Shown here in pieces: positions 32,652 through 39,221 of a stretch of DNA of 39,221 nucleotides (the first letter of the stretch is position 1; each line of letters opens with the position of its first letter). The notes below the pieces were generated by a model. That model was not told the DNA's origin. It searched no databases and saw nothing but the letters and a program-made list of their open reading frames with translations. The translations under genes were made by a program, and so were the position numbers. The stretch spans positions 1 to 39,221 of the forward strand of contig DYEU01000007.1 of the NCBI GenBank assembly GCA_020725555.1, read 5' to 3'. This DNA is from Desulfatibacillum sp. (GTDB lineage: Bacteria; Desulfobacterota; Desulfobacteria; Desulfobacterales; SpSt-501).

Positions 32652-33650
32652 ATGAAAAGAGGGAGTGCTTTCTGGCTCATCGCGTTGGGAATGGCGGCGA
32701 TGCTGCTGGGCGCCTCGGCACTCGATGCCGCGGCGGCAGCCAAAATCAAGTGGGGGGCAACGAGCGTGCGCTCCGGCCTCTACGCCAACACCGTGGCGCT
32801 CGGCGCCGCGGTGAACAAGGCCTACCCCAACGAGATCCAGGTCACCGTCGTCGAAACCGGCGGGTTCGTCGAAAATCTCGCGCGGATCCAGAAAAAATCG
32901 ATTCAGCTCGGCCCGGCCGACGGTTCCGCCGCCTACGCCGCCTACAAGGGGATCATCGACTACAAGGGAAAAGGGATGCCCGACCTGCGCTCGCTGTGGG
33001 GCGGCTACGTCACCCCCATCCACATCATCACCTCGAAGAAAAGCGGGGTGACGACCCTTGAAGGGTTGAACGGGCTCTCCTTCGCCATGAACCCCGGTAC
33101 CACCTCCGGCCGCGTGATCGAACTTTTCTTCGACGCGCTCGGCATCAAGCCCAACTACAAGATGATGGGGCTTGCGGCGAGCGTGGATGCCATGAAGGCG
33201 GGCGTCGTGGACGGCTGGTTCAAGGCCGGCTACAAAGATGCCGCGATCCTCGATCTTGAGTCCACGATGGACATCAACATCATCCCCATCACCAAAGAAT
33301 CAATCGAGAAGATGAACCAGAAGTACCCGCGCCACGGGTTGAGCATGACCGTCCCCGCGGGGCTCTTCAAAGCCTTGACCAAGGACCAGCTCAGCTTCGC
33401 CTACGTGGTGAGCGACTTCGTGCACAAGGATGTCCCGGAGGACGTGGTCTACAAGATCGTGAAGGCGGTCTGGGACAGCCGCAAGGAGCTGGTCGCCAAC
33501 CTCACAACGCTCAAGGAAGGCCGCTTCGACGAGATGTACCAGATGGCGATCGAATTCGGTCTCGGGGTTCCCTTCCACCCCGGGGCGGCCGCCTTTTACC
33601 GCGACACGCTCAAGGTGACGATTCCGCCTGACCTGGTCGCCCCCAAGTGA
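32652..33650 (+). CDS. TAXI-family TRAP transporter solute-binding protein
   Basis: The 332-residue periplasmic protein has a signal peptide (residues 1-30, cleaved near ALDAAAAA). It continues with the TAXI-type start 'IKWGATSVRSGLYANTVALGAAVNK'. Later family features are 'VTVVETGGFVENLARIQ', 'GYVTPIHIITSKKSG' and 'GLSFAMNPGTTSGRV'. TAXI proteins bind small organic acids or amino acids and deliver them to a fused DctQM permease, here 34353-36281. AAAGGAGA before ATG 32652 fixes the start. A stable stem-loop follows the gene and may keep its mRNA more abundant than that of the membrane parts. The ligand cannot be predicted. Confidence 0.88.
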   Translation: MKRGSAFWLIALGMAAMLLGASALDAAAAAKIKWGATSVRSGLYANTVALGAAVNKAYPNEIQVTVVETGGFVENLARIQKKSIQLGPADGSAAYAAYKGIIDYKGKGMPDLRSLWGGYVTPIHIITSKKSGVTTLEGLNGLSFAMNPGTTSGRVIELFFDALGIKPNYKMMGLAASVDAMKAGVVDGWFKAGYKDAAILDLESTMDINIIPITKESIEKMNQKYPRHGLSMTVPAGLFKALTKDQLSFAYVVSDFVHKDVPEDVVYKIVKAVWDSRKELVANLTTLKEGRFDEMYQMAIEFGLGVPFHPGAAAFYRDTLKVTIPPDLVAPK

Positions 33651-33683
33651 CCGGGGGGGCGCCGTACCCGCTTCGGGAGGAGA

Positions 33684-33711
33684 CCGGCCCACGGCCGTGA
33701 GGCCGGGCCGG
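33684..33711 (+). other. Stem-loop between binding-protein and lipoprotein genes
   Basis: CCGGCCC (33684-33690) pairs perfectly with GGGCCGG (33705-33711) around a 14-base loop. It has no T-run. Such hairpins after binding-protein genes often stabilise the upstream mRNA. This role is inferred. Confidence 0.4.
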
Positions 33712-33779
33712 CTCTCTCGAAGGGAGGCATCGTTCTTCAGGCAAAACCATCCTGCCTCATCTTTGGAAAGGGGGACATC

Positions 33780-34160
33780 ATGAAGGTCGGTCCTGTGTAT
33801 CGCCTCCTTGCACTCTGCGTTGCCCTCGGCGCGATCATCGCCGGATGCAGTGCTCCGGTCGCCACAAAAGAGTCAAACGCCCAGATCACCCTCACCCCGG
33901 CCGCCGGGAAAAAAGGAACCGCGCTCACGATCGAAGGAAAGGGCTTCCAGGCGGGTGAGGCGATCGACATCACGCTCGATCTGAGCGGAGGGAATCTCGT
34001 GGGCCTGGGGACGGAAAAAGTGGAAGAAATCAAGGCCGACGGCGCCGGGGCGTTCAAGGTGAGCTCCGGGATCCCCGTCAACGCCAAGCCCGGAACCTAC
34101 AAGGTGGTCGCGGAAGGAAACAAGGGAAGCAAGGCTCAGGCGCAACTGGTCGTCCAGTAG
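33780..34160 (+). CDS. Small lipoprotein with Ig/TIG-like domain
   Basis: The 126-residue protein has a lipoprotein signal (hydrophobic residues 8-21, lipobox IAGC with Cys22). A single beta-rich domain follows: 'ITLTPAAGKKGTALTIEGKGFQAGEAIDITL' split over strands, then 'VVAEGNKGSKAQAQLVVQ'. It looks like an IPT/TIG or Ig-like fold. It lies between the TAXI binding protein and the permease, co-oriented, so it may help dock the binding protein at the membrane. That role is inference; the family has no defined function. Start ATG 33780 follows AAAGGGGGA. Confidence 0.7.
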   Translation: MKVGPVYRLLALCVALGAIIAGCSAPVATKESNAQITLTPAAGKKGTALTIEGKGFQAGEAIDITLDLSGGNLVGLGTEKVEEIKADGAGAFKVSSGIPVNAKPGTYKVVAEGNKGSKAQAQLVVQ

Positions 34161-34352
34161 ACTTTCTGGCCGGTACGCCCCGCCTGAAAGCGGCTAAAGG
34201 CGGAGGCGTGCCGCCGTCTTTGCTTGGGTAAAGAAAAGGGGTGCAGGAAATCGACGATCAGGTTCGGGGCCGATCGCTTTTGCGGGCGCTCGGCAAGGCG
34301 TTATCGAACCTTCTCCATCAACCATCCCAGCAACCATCCCATAAGGTGATTC

Positions 34353-36281
34353 ATGCGCAAGCTGACAGGCGGTTGGGCGAAGCTTCTCAACGTGCTGGTC
34401 GCCGGCTGGAGCCTTTTTCTTCTGGTCACGGCACTCTACATGGCGTTGCATCCGCTGCTCATGGGGGCGATCTCGCTCATCTTCGGGCTGGCGATCGTCT
34501 TTCTCGTCTACCCCCTCCACCCCGGCAAGCTGGAAGCGAAAGGCGGTTGGGGACTGCTCCTCTTCGGGTCGAAAAGGGCACCGTCCCTCCTGGATCTCGG
34601 CCTGATCGTGGTCAGCGTCGTTCCCTGCATTTACATCATGGCCGACTGGGAGAGCATCGTCCGCTCGCCGGGGATGTACGAGACCTATCAGCTGATTTTA
34701 GGGGCAGGCCTCGTCGTGTGCCTGCTCGAGGGCACGCGGCGGGCGCTCGGGAACTCCATCCCCATCCTGGTCCTCTTCTTTCTCTTCTACGCCCTTTTCG
34801 GCTCCTACATTCCGGGCTCCTTCGGGCACGCGGGCTTCGATCTCGAGGAGATTCTCTACCAGCTCTACCTGATGAGCGAGGGGATCTGGGGCCTGCTCAC
34901 CGACATGACCAGCCGGCTGATCGCGCTCTTCGTCGTTTTCGGTCCCGTTCTCTTTGCGACCGGCGTCGGGAAAAGCTTCATGGACATCAGCCTGCTTCTC
35001 GGCGGCCGCCTCCGCGGCGGCGCGGGCCACGTCGCGGTGATTTCGAGCTCGTTTTTCGGGATGCTCTCCGGCTCCTCGGTCGCCAATGCCGCGACGACGG
35101 GCTCGTTCACCATCCCCACCATGAAGCGGTTGGGCTTCCCGGCGCCCTTCGCGGCGGGCATCGAGGCCTCGGCCTCCTCGGGCGGCCAGATCATGCCCCC
35201 CATCATGGGCGCCGGCTGCTTCATCATGGCCGAGTTTCTGAACATCTCCTACACCAAGGTCATGATCGCGGGCTTGATCCCGGCCATCCTCTATTTCGTC
35301 GGCATCTCCTGCGGCATCTGGGTCGAGGCGGGGCGGCACAACCTGGGAAAGCTCCCCGATGAGCTCATGCCCAAGGTGCGGGAGGTCTTCGGGCCGAAGC
35401 AGGTACTCACCTTCGCGCTGCCCGTCGGCACGCTGATCGTCATGCTCGCCCTCTTTCTCCCGCCGCAGATGTGTGCAGCCTGGGCCCTGGTCGTGGCCAT
35501 GGCCCTCTATCTTTTGCTGCAGTCGGAAACCCCGTTCGTCGAGAGGCTGAAAACGATCTGGGGCGGCTATTTCCAGGGGATCACCACCGCCCTCGCCTGG
35601 CTGATGGTCATGATGGCCTGCGTCCAGATGGCCGTGACCATAATCTCGCTCACCGGCTTCGGCGTGAAGGTCTCCCAGATCATCATCGACCTCGCGGGGA
35701 CGAGCCTTGTACTCGCGATCATCGCCACCATGCTGACCGCGCTCATCCTGGGAATGGGCATGACAACGACCGCGGCCTATGTCATCGCCGCCGCGGTGCT
35801 GGTCCCCGCGATGCAGGGTCTGGGGTTGCCGGCGCTCGCCAGCCACCTCTTCATCTTCTTTTTCGCAATCAAATCCGGCCTCACCCCGCCTGTGTGCATC
35901 ACCGTCTTCACCACCGCGGCCATCGCCGACAGCAACTGGTTGAAGACCGCCTGGGATGCGATGAAGCTGGGGATCGGCGGCTACATCATGCCCTTTTATT
36001 TTCTGTTCATGCCGGGTTACCTCTTCGAGGGGGAACTCTGGTGGATCCTTTACCTGATCTTCTCCGGGGCGGTCGCCATGCTCGCCATCGAAGCCGGCGC
36101 GATGGGCTTTTTCAAAAAACATTCGACCCCCCTGGAGCGTCTGATCTATTTCGCTGCGGGGCTGTTGATCCTCGGGCCCCTGGAGTACAGCATCGCGGGG
36201 TTTGTCCTCTTCGGCTTAGGCATCCTGCTTGAGCGCTGGGATCTCCCGATCCCCGTCCTCGGCAGACGCCCCAGCCCATAG
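34353..36281 (+). CDS. TRAP transporter fused permease (TAXI type, 4TM-12TM)
   Basis: The 642-residue membrane protein fuses the small (DctQ-like, about 1-150) and large (DctM-like) TRAP subunits, as is usual for TAXI systems. It has about sixteen hydrophobic segments. DctM signatures include 'GGGAGHVAVISSSFFGMLSGSSVANAATTG' (split across two helices), 'SASSGGQIMPPIMGAG' and 'IKSGLTPPVCITVFT'. It uses an ion gradient to import the ligand delivered by the binding protein at 32652. The stop TAG (36279-36281) is formed by the first bases of the MITE-like element; without the element the same codon would be TAA. A 192-base gap precedes the gene, containing an imperfect GC hairpin near 34170-34213. 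Confidence 0.88.
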   Translation: MRKLTGGWAKLLNVLVAGWSLFLLVTALYMALHPLLMGAISLIFGLAIVFLVYPLHPGKLEAKGGWGLLLFGSKRAPSLLDLGLIVVSVVPCIYIMADWESIVRSPGMYETYQLILGAGLVVCLLEGTRRALGNSIPILVLFFLFYALFGSYIPGSFGHAGFDLEEILYQLYLMSEGIWGLLTDMTSRLIALFVVFGPVLFATGVGKSFMDISLLLGGRLRGGAGHVAVISSSFFGMLSGSSVANAATTGSFTIPTMKRLGFPAPFAAGIEASASSGGQIMPPIMGAGCFIMAEFLNISYTKVMIAGLIPAILYFVGISCGIWVEAGRHNLGKLPDELMPKVREVFGPKQVLTFALPVGTLIVMLALFLPPQMCAAWALVVAMALYLLLQSETPFVERLKTIWGGYFQGITTALAWLMVMMACVQMAVTIISLTGFGVKVSQIIIDLAGTSLVLAIIATMLTALILGMGMTTTAAYVIAAAVLVPAMQGLGLPALASHLFIFFFAIKSGLTPPVCITVFTTAAIADSNWLKTAWDAMKLGIGGYIMPFYFLFMPGYLFEGELWWILYLIFSGAVAMLAIEAGAMGFFKKHSTPLERLIYFAAGLLILGPLEYSIAGFVLFGLGILLERWDLPIPVLGRRPSP

Positions 36282-36304
36282 GGGACGTCCATTGCGATAT
36301 CATT
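36279..36304 (-). repeat. 26-bp repeat, inverted copy (left end of MITE-like element)
   Basis: It reads TAGGGGACGTCCATT on the plus strand and ends in GATATCATT. It is the inverse of the copy at 36529-36554 with only two or three mismatches, and begins inside the permease stop codon. Confidence 0.85.
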
Positions 36305-36552
36305 AAAGCGGTCTCCCGACCTGAAGTTCCGCGAAACCCGACGCCCCTCCCTTCCCGGCCGAGATCCCCGACGGAAGGGATGGGCGGAGTGCCCGCCCGA
36401 TCGCTCCCGGCTTCGCTGGCTCCTTCGCGCATCGACTCGTTTCCCATCCCCGGTTTTCCCCGAAAGAGAAGGAAAAGCAGTCTCCGTCGTCTCGTCTTCG
36501 CCGCACGGCGGATCGTCAAAAATTCGAAAATGATATAACAATGGACGTCCCC
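36281..36552. mobile_element. ~272-bp MITE-like element with 24-bp terminal inverted repeats and TA flanks
   Basis: The ends are GGGGACGTCCATTG... (36281 on) and its inverse ...CAATGGACGTCCCC (to 36552), 24 bp each with two mismatches. Both ends are bordered by TA (36279-36280 and 36553-36554), as in elements moved by IS630/Tc1-type enzymes. The interior is GC-rich, has no convincing gene and shows no internal repeats. It sits in the permease stop codon. The family and the mobilising transposase are unknown, and none is in this window. Confidence 0.65.
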
Positions 36553-36554
36553 TA
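36529..36554 (+). repeat. 26-bp repeat, direct copy (right end of MITE-like element)
   Basis: It starts AATGATATAAC and ends ATGGACGTCCCCTA, in the same orientation as the solo copy at 32404-32429 and with two mismatches to it. It lies 111 bases before the cytochrome start. Confidence 0.85.
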
Positions 36555-36555
36555 A

Positions 36556-36663
36556 ATGGCCAACGGCCTCAAGTGGCTCAAACAAAATGCCGAAGAAGAA
36601 GCAAAGCCGGCAGGGCCTCCGTACATGCCGCGACGAAATCCGGGGCACACGAGGACAACCTGA
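36556..36663 (+). CDS. Possible 35-residue small ORF between permease and cytochrome
   Basis: The ATG at 36556 opens 35 codons (MANGLKWLKQNAEEEAKPAG, then a Pro/Arg-rich tail) ending at TGA 36661-36663, one base before the cytochrome ATG. Codon choice is GC-rich like neighbouring genes. Without the MITE-like element the permease stop and this start would read TAAATG, so it could once have been coupled to the permease. No Shine-Dalgarno is visible and I do not recognise the peptide. It may be a gene remnant. Confidence 0.25.
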   Translation: MANGLKWLKQNAEEEAKPAGPPYMPRRNPGHTRTT

Positions 36664-36664
36664 C

Positions 36665-37144
36665 ATGAGGCGTCGTAGAGATCATCTCTTCCTGGCAGCG
36701 ATTGTGGTCCTCCTAGCGGCAGCCGGGGCATTCCACGCCGGTGCCGCCGCGGAGAGGCAGGCCGTCTATGTCGGATCCGAAACCTGCGGGGGATGCCATG
36801 AAGCGCAATTCACAAGCTTCAGGGCCAATTCCAAAAAAGCCCACTCCTACGAAAACATCCGCAAAATGCAGAAAAAACTTACCCCGGAGGAATTCCGCGG
36901 CTGCTTCAAATGCCATACGACCGGTCACGGCGAACCCGGCGGTTTTGTTTCGATCGAGGAAACCCCGGCACTCCAGAACCCGGGCTGCGAGGTCTGCCAC
37001 GGACCCGGGAGTTTGCATGCTGCAAGCGGGGATCCCGCCGATCTGACGGGGAGGGTGTCCCTCCAAACCTGTGCCAAATGCCACAGCTCCGAGCGCGTGG
37101 CCGCCTTCGGCTTCAAGCCCATGCTCTACGCCGGTGCTCACTGA
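36665..37144 (+). CDS. Periplasmic tetrahaem cytochrome c (cytochrome c554-like)
   Basis: The 159-residue protein has a signal peptide (residues 1-29) and four CxxCH haem-binding sites: CGGCH 41-45, CFKCH 80-84, CEVCH 108-112 and CAKCH 136-140. Spacing and the motifs 'SETCGGCHEAQ', 'FKCHTTGHGEPGGF' and 'GCEVCHGPGSLH' place it in the cytochrome c554 / multihaem family. It would carry electrons in the periplasm. A chemoreceptor with its own haem site follows after 35 bases on the same strand, so the two may be co-expressed and act together in redox sensing. The length is short for c554 proper (~210 residues), so it is a related small form. Confidence 0.88.
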   Translation: MRRRRDHLFLAAIVVLLAAAGAFHAGAAAERQAVYVGSETCGGCHEAQFTSFRANSKKAHSYENIRKMQKKLTPEEFRGCFKCHTTGHGEPGGFVSIEETPALQNPGCEVCHGPGSLHAASGDPADLTGRVSLQTCAKCHSSERVAAFGFKPMLYAGAH

Positions 37145-37179
37145 GAGACGAGGCCGGCTGAAAGGAAACGGGTCCGGCG

Positions 37180-38754
37180 ATGAAAATCAACCCCGTCCGC
37201 CTTTTCCGGGAAACGCTCTGGATCCAGGTGGTGGGCCTTCTTAGCCTGATCCTCCTCCTCGTGATGGCCGGAATCGTCGCTTTCAATGTCCGCTCCCAGG
37301 ACGCCGCCCTGCACGAGCAGGGCCGGCTGAACAGCCGGATGTTGGCGGCTGCGGTGAAGGGGGCGACCTTCGACGCCCTGGCGTCGGGCCGCAACCGCGA
37401 GGTCGCCAAGCAGCTTGCGCGGCTCAAAGAAAATGCGCCCGGTCTGGAAGTCTCGATTTTCGATTTCAACCGCGTCATCTCCTTCAGCACGATCCCGGGC
37501 GCTGCGGGCAAGGAGCTGGATCTCTATCTTTCAGGCGGGTCGAGCCTCGAGGCCGTCCAGCGCATGCTCGCCAGCGGCCACGCCGCTGACGCACTCTTCG
37601 ACGAGAAGATCGGCGGCCAGGCCCACATCAGCCTGTTTCAGCCGATTTTGAACGAGCCAAGCTGCCACCATTGCCATGGAAGCTCGCGCAAGGTGCTCGG
37701 GGGCCTGCACGTGCGCATCTCGCTTGACGCCGCCATCCAGGCGGCAAGGGGCGCCCGCACCCGCAGTCTCTGGATCGCCGCCTGCGGGCTCTTCGCTTTG
37801 ATCCTTGCGGCCTATGTTCTCTTCCGAATCTTGGTCAACCGCCCGCTGCGGGGGGTGCTGGAAGTGGCCGCGGCCATGCGGCGGGGGGATGTAAGCCGCA
37901 CCCTCGAGGTGCGCGGCCGCACGGAGATCAGCCACATGGCGGCGCGCATTAATCTCGTCAACCAGTCCCTGTGTGCGATGATCGGGGAGATCCAGGCCGC
38001 ATCCCACAGCCTCTCCGCCTCCGCCGCCCAACAGGCGGCCTCGCTCGAGCAAGCGGCCTCCTCCCTGGAGGAGATGTCCTCCATGACAAGCCGCAACGCC
38101 CAGGAAGCCCAGGCGGTCGATGCCCTGATGCAAGCCGCGATGGGGGTCGCTGCGGAGGCCTCGCGTTCGCTATACGATCTCACCGCTTCGATGGCGTCGA
38201 TCGCCCAGGCCGGCGAAACGACCTCCCGCATCGTAAAAACGATCGACGAGATCGCCTTTCAGACCAACCTGCTTGCCCTCAACGCCGCCGTCGAAGCCGC
38301 GCGGGCCGGTGAGGCGGGCGCTGGTTTCGCCGTTGTGGCCGACGAGGTGCGCGCGCTTGCCCTGCGGACGGCGGAGGCGGCCCGCACCACCGCGGAACTG
38401 ATCGCGCAGTCTTCGAGAAAAATCGACGATGGGTCCGCAATCGCCTCCCGAACAGCCGCAGCCTTCACCGAGCTGGAAGGCTCGTTCAAGAATGCCGCCG
38501 CGCGGATGGCGGCAATCGCCTCCGCCTCCAAGGAACAGGCTGTGGGCATCGAACAGATCAACCGCGCCGTGGCCGAGTTGGAAAAAGCAACCCAGAACTC
38601 CGCCGCAACCGCCGAAGAGCTCGCCGCGGCCGCCGCGCAATTCCGAGTAAGCGGCACAACCGAGGCCGCTGGGCAAACAACCCCAACCGGTGCCCGGTCC
38701 TCTGACGATCGTAGCGCTTCTCACCGGTCAGTCCCCTTAGCAGGCTGTGGATAA
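37180..38754 (+). CDS. Methyl-accepting chemotaxis protein with c-type haem sensor site
   Basis: The 524-residue receptor has a first membrane helix (about 13-36) and a periplasmic domain of ~160 residues with a CHHCH haem-binding motif (162-166). A second helix (196-218), a HAMP region (about 219-270) and a cytoplasmic signalling domain follow, with the hairpin tip '[22 protein letters not shown]' split around residues 355-375. Haem c in the periplasmic domain suggests sensing of redox state or small gases, as in Geobacter haem-containing chemoreceptors. The cytochrome gene lies 35 bases upstream. The last codons (LAGCG then TAA) come from the left end of an IS at about 38741. The original tail has therefore been replaced, though the signalling core is intact. 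Confidence 0.85.
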   Translation: MKINPVRLFRETLWIQVVGLLSLILLLVMAGIVAFNVRSQDAALHEQGRLNSRMLAAAVKGATFDALASGRNREVAKQLARLKENAPGLEVSIFDFNRVISFSTIPGAAGKELDLYLSGGSSLEAVQRMLASGHAADALFDEKIGGQAHISLFQPILNEPSCHHCHGSSRKVLGGLHVRISLDAAIQAARGARTRSLWIAACGLFALILAAYVLFRILVNRPLRGVLEVAAAMRRGDVSRTLEVRGRTEISHMAARINLVNQSLCAMIGEIQAASHSLSASAAQQAASLEQAASSLEEMSSMTSRNAQEAQAVDALMQAAMGVAAEASRSLYDLTASMASIAQAGETTSRIVKTIDEIAFQTNLLALNAAVEAARAGEAGAGFAVVADEVRALALRTAEAARTTAELIAQSSRKIDDGSAIASRTAAAFTELEGSFKNAAARMAAIASASKEQAVGIEQINRAVAELEKATQNSAATAEELAAAAAQFRVSGTTEAAGQTTPTGARSSDDRSASHRSVPLAGCG

Positions 38755-39221
38755 AGTCGCCAAGAGTGTTTTTTGGCCTTGCCTCCGAAGAGTTATCATG
38801 CTAGGTATTTTTCGAGGAGCAATACCAAGCGACGGAGGAAGCACCCGCTCATGGCCCTTGGGCGACGCCGCAGTAGCCAACAAGAGCTTTTCGTCACCAC
38901 CGACCAGATCGCGCAAGCCCCTGCCCACCCGTTTTATTCGTGTCTGGAGCAGGTCTTCAAAGCCCATGGGTTTGACGCGTTCTGTGAGCAGCTTTGCCAG
39001 CCCTACTACGCGGAGGGCATCGGCCGACCGGGTCTTGCCCCCGGGGTTTACTTCCGGCTTCTGATGTTGGGCTACTTTGAGCGGATCCCGAGCGAGCGGC
39101 AGATTGCCTGGCGCGTGGCCGATTCGTTGAGTCTTAGGCGCTTTGTCGGATGCAGCCTGACCACGGCCACGCCGGACCATTCCACCATCAGCAAGACCCG
39201 AAGGCGGCTTCCACTTTCGGT
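38741..39221 (+). mobile_element. Insertion sequence, left part (IS1182/DUF772-type), cut by window end
   Basis: From about AGCAGGCTGTGGATAAAGTC the sequence changes in base composition and leads into a transposase. The start resembles the GGCTGTT-AAAA-type ends of IS1182 relatives, but the right end and target duplication lie outside the window. The exact left boundary is uncertain by about 10 bases. Confidence 0.6.
38851..39221 (+). CDS. Transposase, DUF772-type, N-terminal part
   Basis: The frame from ATG 38851 (with GGAGGA about 12 bases before) stays open for 123 codons to the window end. The peptide has the DUF772 pattern of IS1182/IS5-like transposases: GRPGLAPGVYFRLLMLGYFE, then PSERQIAWRVADSLSLRRFVG and TPDHSTISKTRRRL. 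The catalytic DDE part is beyond the window. It would move the IS that begins near 38741. No frameshift is seen in the visible part. Confidence 0.85.
   Translation, partial: MALGRRRSSQQELFVTTDQIAQAPAHPFYSCLEQVFKAHGFDAFCEQLCQPYYAEGIGRPGLAPGVYFRLLMLGYFERIPSERQIAWRVADSLSLRRFVGCSLTTATPDHSTISKTRRRLPLS

Noticed and set aside
36112-36666. Minus-strand open frames across the MITE-like element
   Set aside because: They cross the inverted repeats and the permease 3' end and show no protein signature.
1-39221. CRISPR arrays, tRNA or rRNA genes
   Set aside because: I saw no regularly spaced repeats and no cloverleaf or rRNA-like stretches. The only repeats are the three 26-bp copies and short dyads.

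Overview
This 39.2 kb window is very GC-rich, with strong third-position GC in almost every gene. It reads as the chromosome of an anaerobic Gram-negative bacterium. The evidence is a tungsten-type aldehyde:ferredoxin oxidoreductase, a glycyl radical enzyme with its activase, a short ThiC beside Thi4, c-type cytochromes, a TAXI-type TRAP transporter and an LpxL-like lipid A acyltransferase. A Desulfobacterota ('deltaproteobacterial') host fits best, but this is inferred from gene content, not from a marker gene.

Layout. (1) 1-9.8 kb is a surface-glycan locus. It holds the end of a NeuB-type nonulosonate synthase, a PtmA-like SDR, a CMP-nonulosonate synthetase, a methyltransferase and a GT-C membrane glycosyltransferase. 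A GT2 glycosyltransferase and a second methyltransferase lie on the minus strand, followed by two tandem paralogous surface-carbohydrate proteins and a sulfotransferase. The NeuB-PtmA-PtmB-like order suggests a legionaminic-acid-type sugar. (2) 9.8-19.7 kb is mixed. It holds an exported protein coupled to a PEP-synthase-like protein without its usual C-terminal barrel, then an AOR, an LpxL-like acyltransferase, a universal stress protein and HrpB. (3) 19.9-24.6 kb has carB and a PurF homologue that keeps its Fe-S cysteines and PRPP loop but has lost the glutaminase nucleophile. (4) 24.6-28.7 kb on the minus strand is a three-gene operon: FadR-type regulator, glycyl radical enzyme, activating enzyme. 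A palindromic operator sits on its promoter. The enzyme lacks the Glu of the usual Cys-x-Glu site, so its reaction is unclear. (5) 28.7-31.1 kb on the minus strand is thi4-thiC behind a complete TPP riboswitch and intrinsic terminator. (6) 31.2-32.0 kb carries a DUF2007-like and an AbrB-like gene.

(7) 32.4-36.6 kb is a TAXI TRAP operon (binding protein, lipoprotein, fused permease) bordered by copies of a 26-bp repeat. Two copies are the inverted ends of a ~272-bp MITE-like element flanked by TA. That element sits in the permease stop codon, and removing it in silico restores TAA at the same codon. (8) 36.7-38.75 kb has a four-haem cytochrome followed by a chemoreceptor whose periplasmic domain carries its own CxxCH haem site. 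(9) An IS with a DUF772-type transposase begins about 38.74 kb. It supplies the last codons of the chemoreceptor and runs off the window.

The strongest candidates for undescribed biology are the glycyl radical enzyme operon, the glutaminase-dead PurF homologue behind carB, the PEP-synthase-like protein with a replaced C-terminal domain, and the repeat-bordered TRAP operon.
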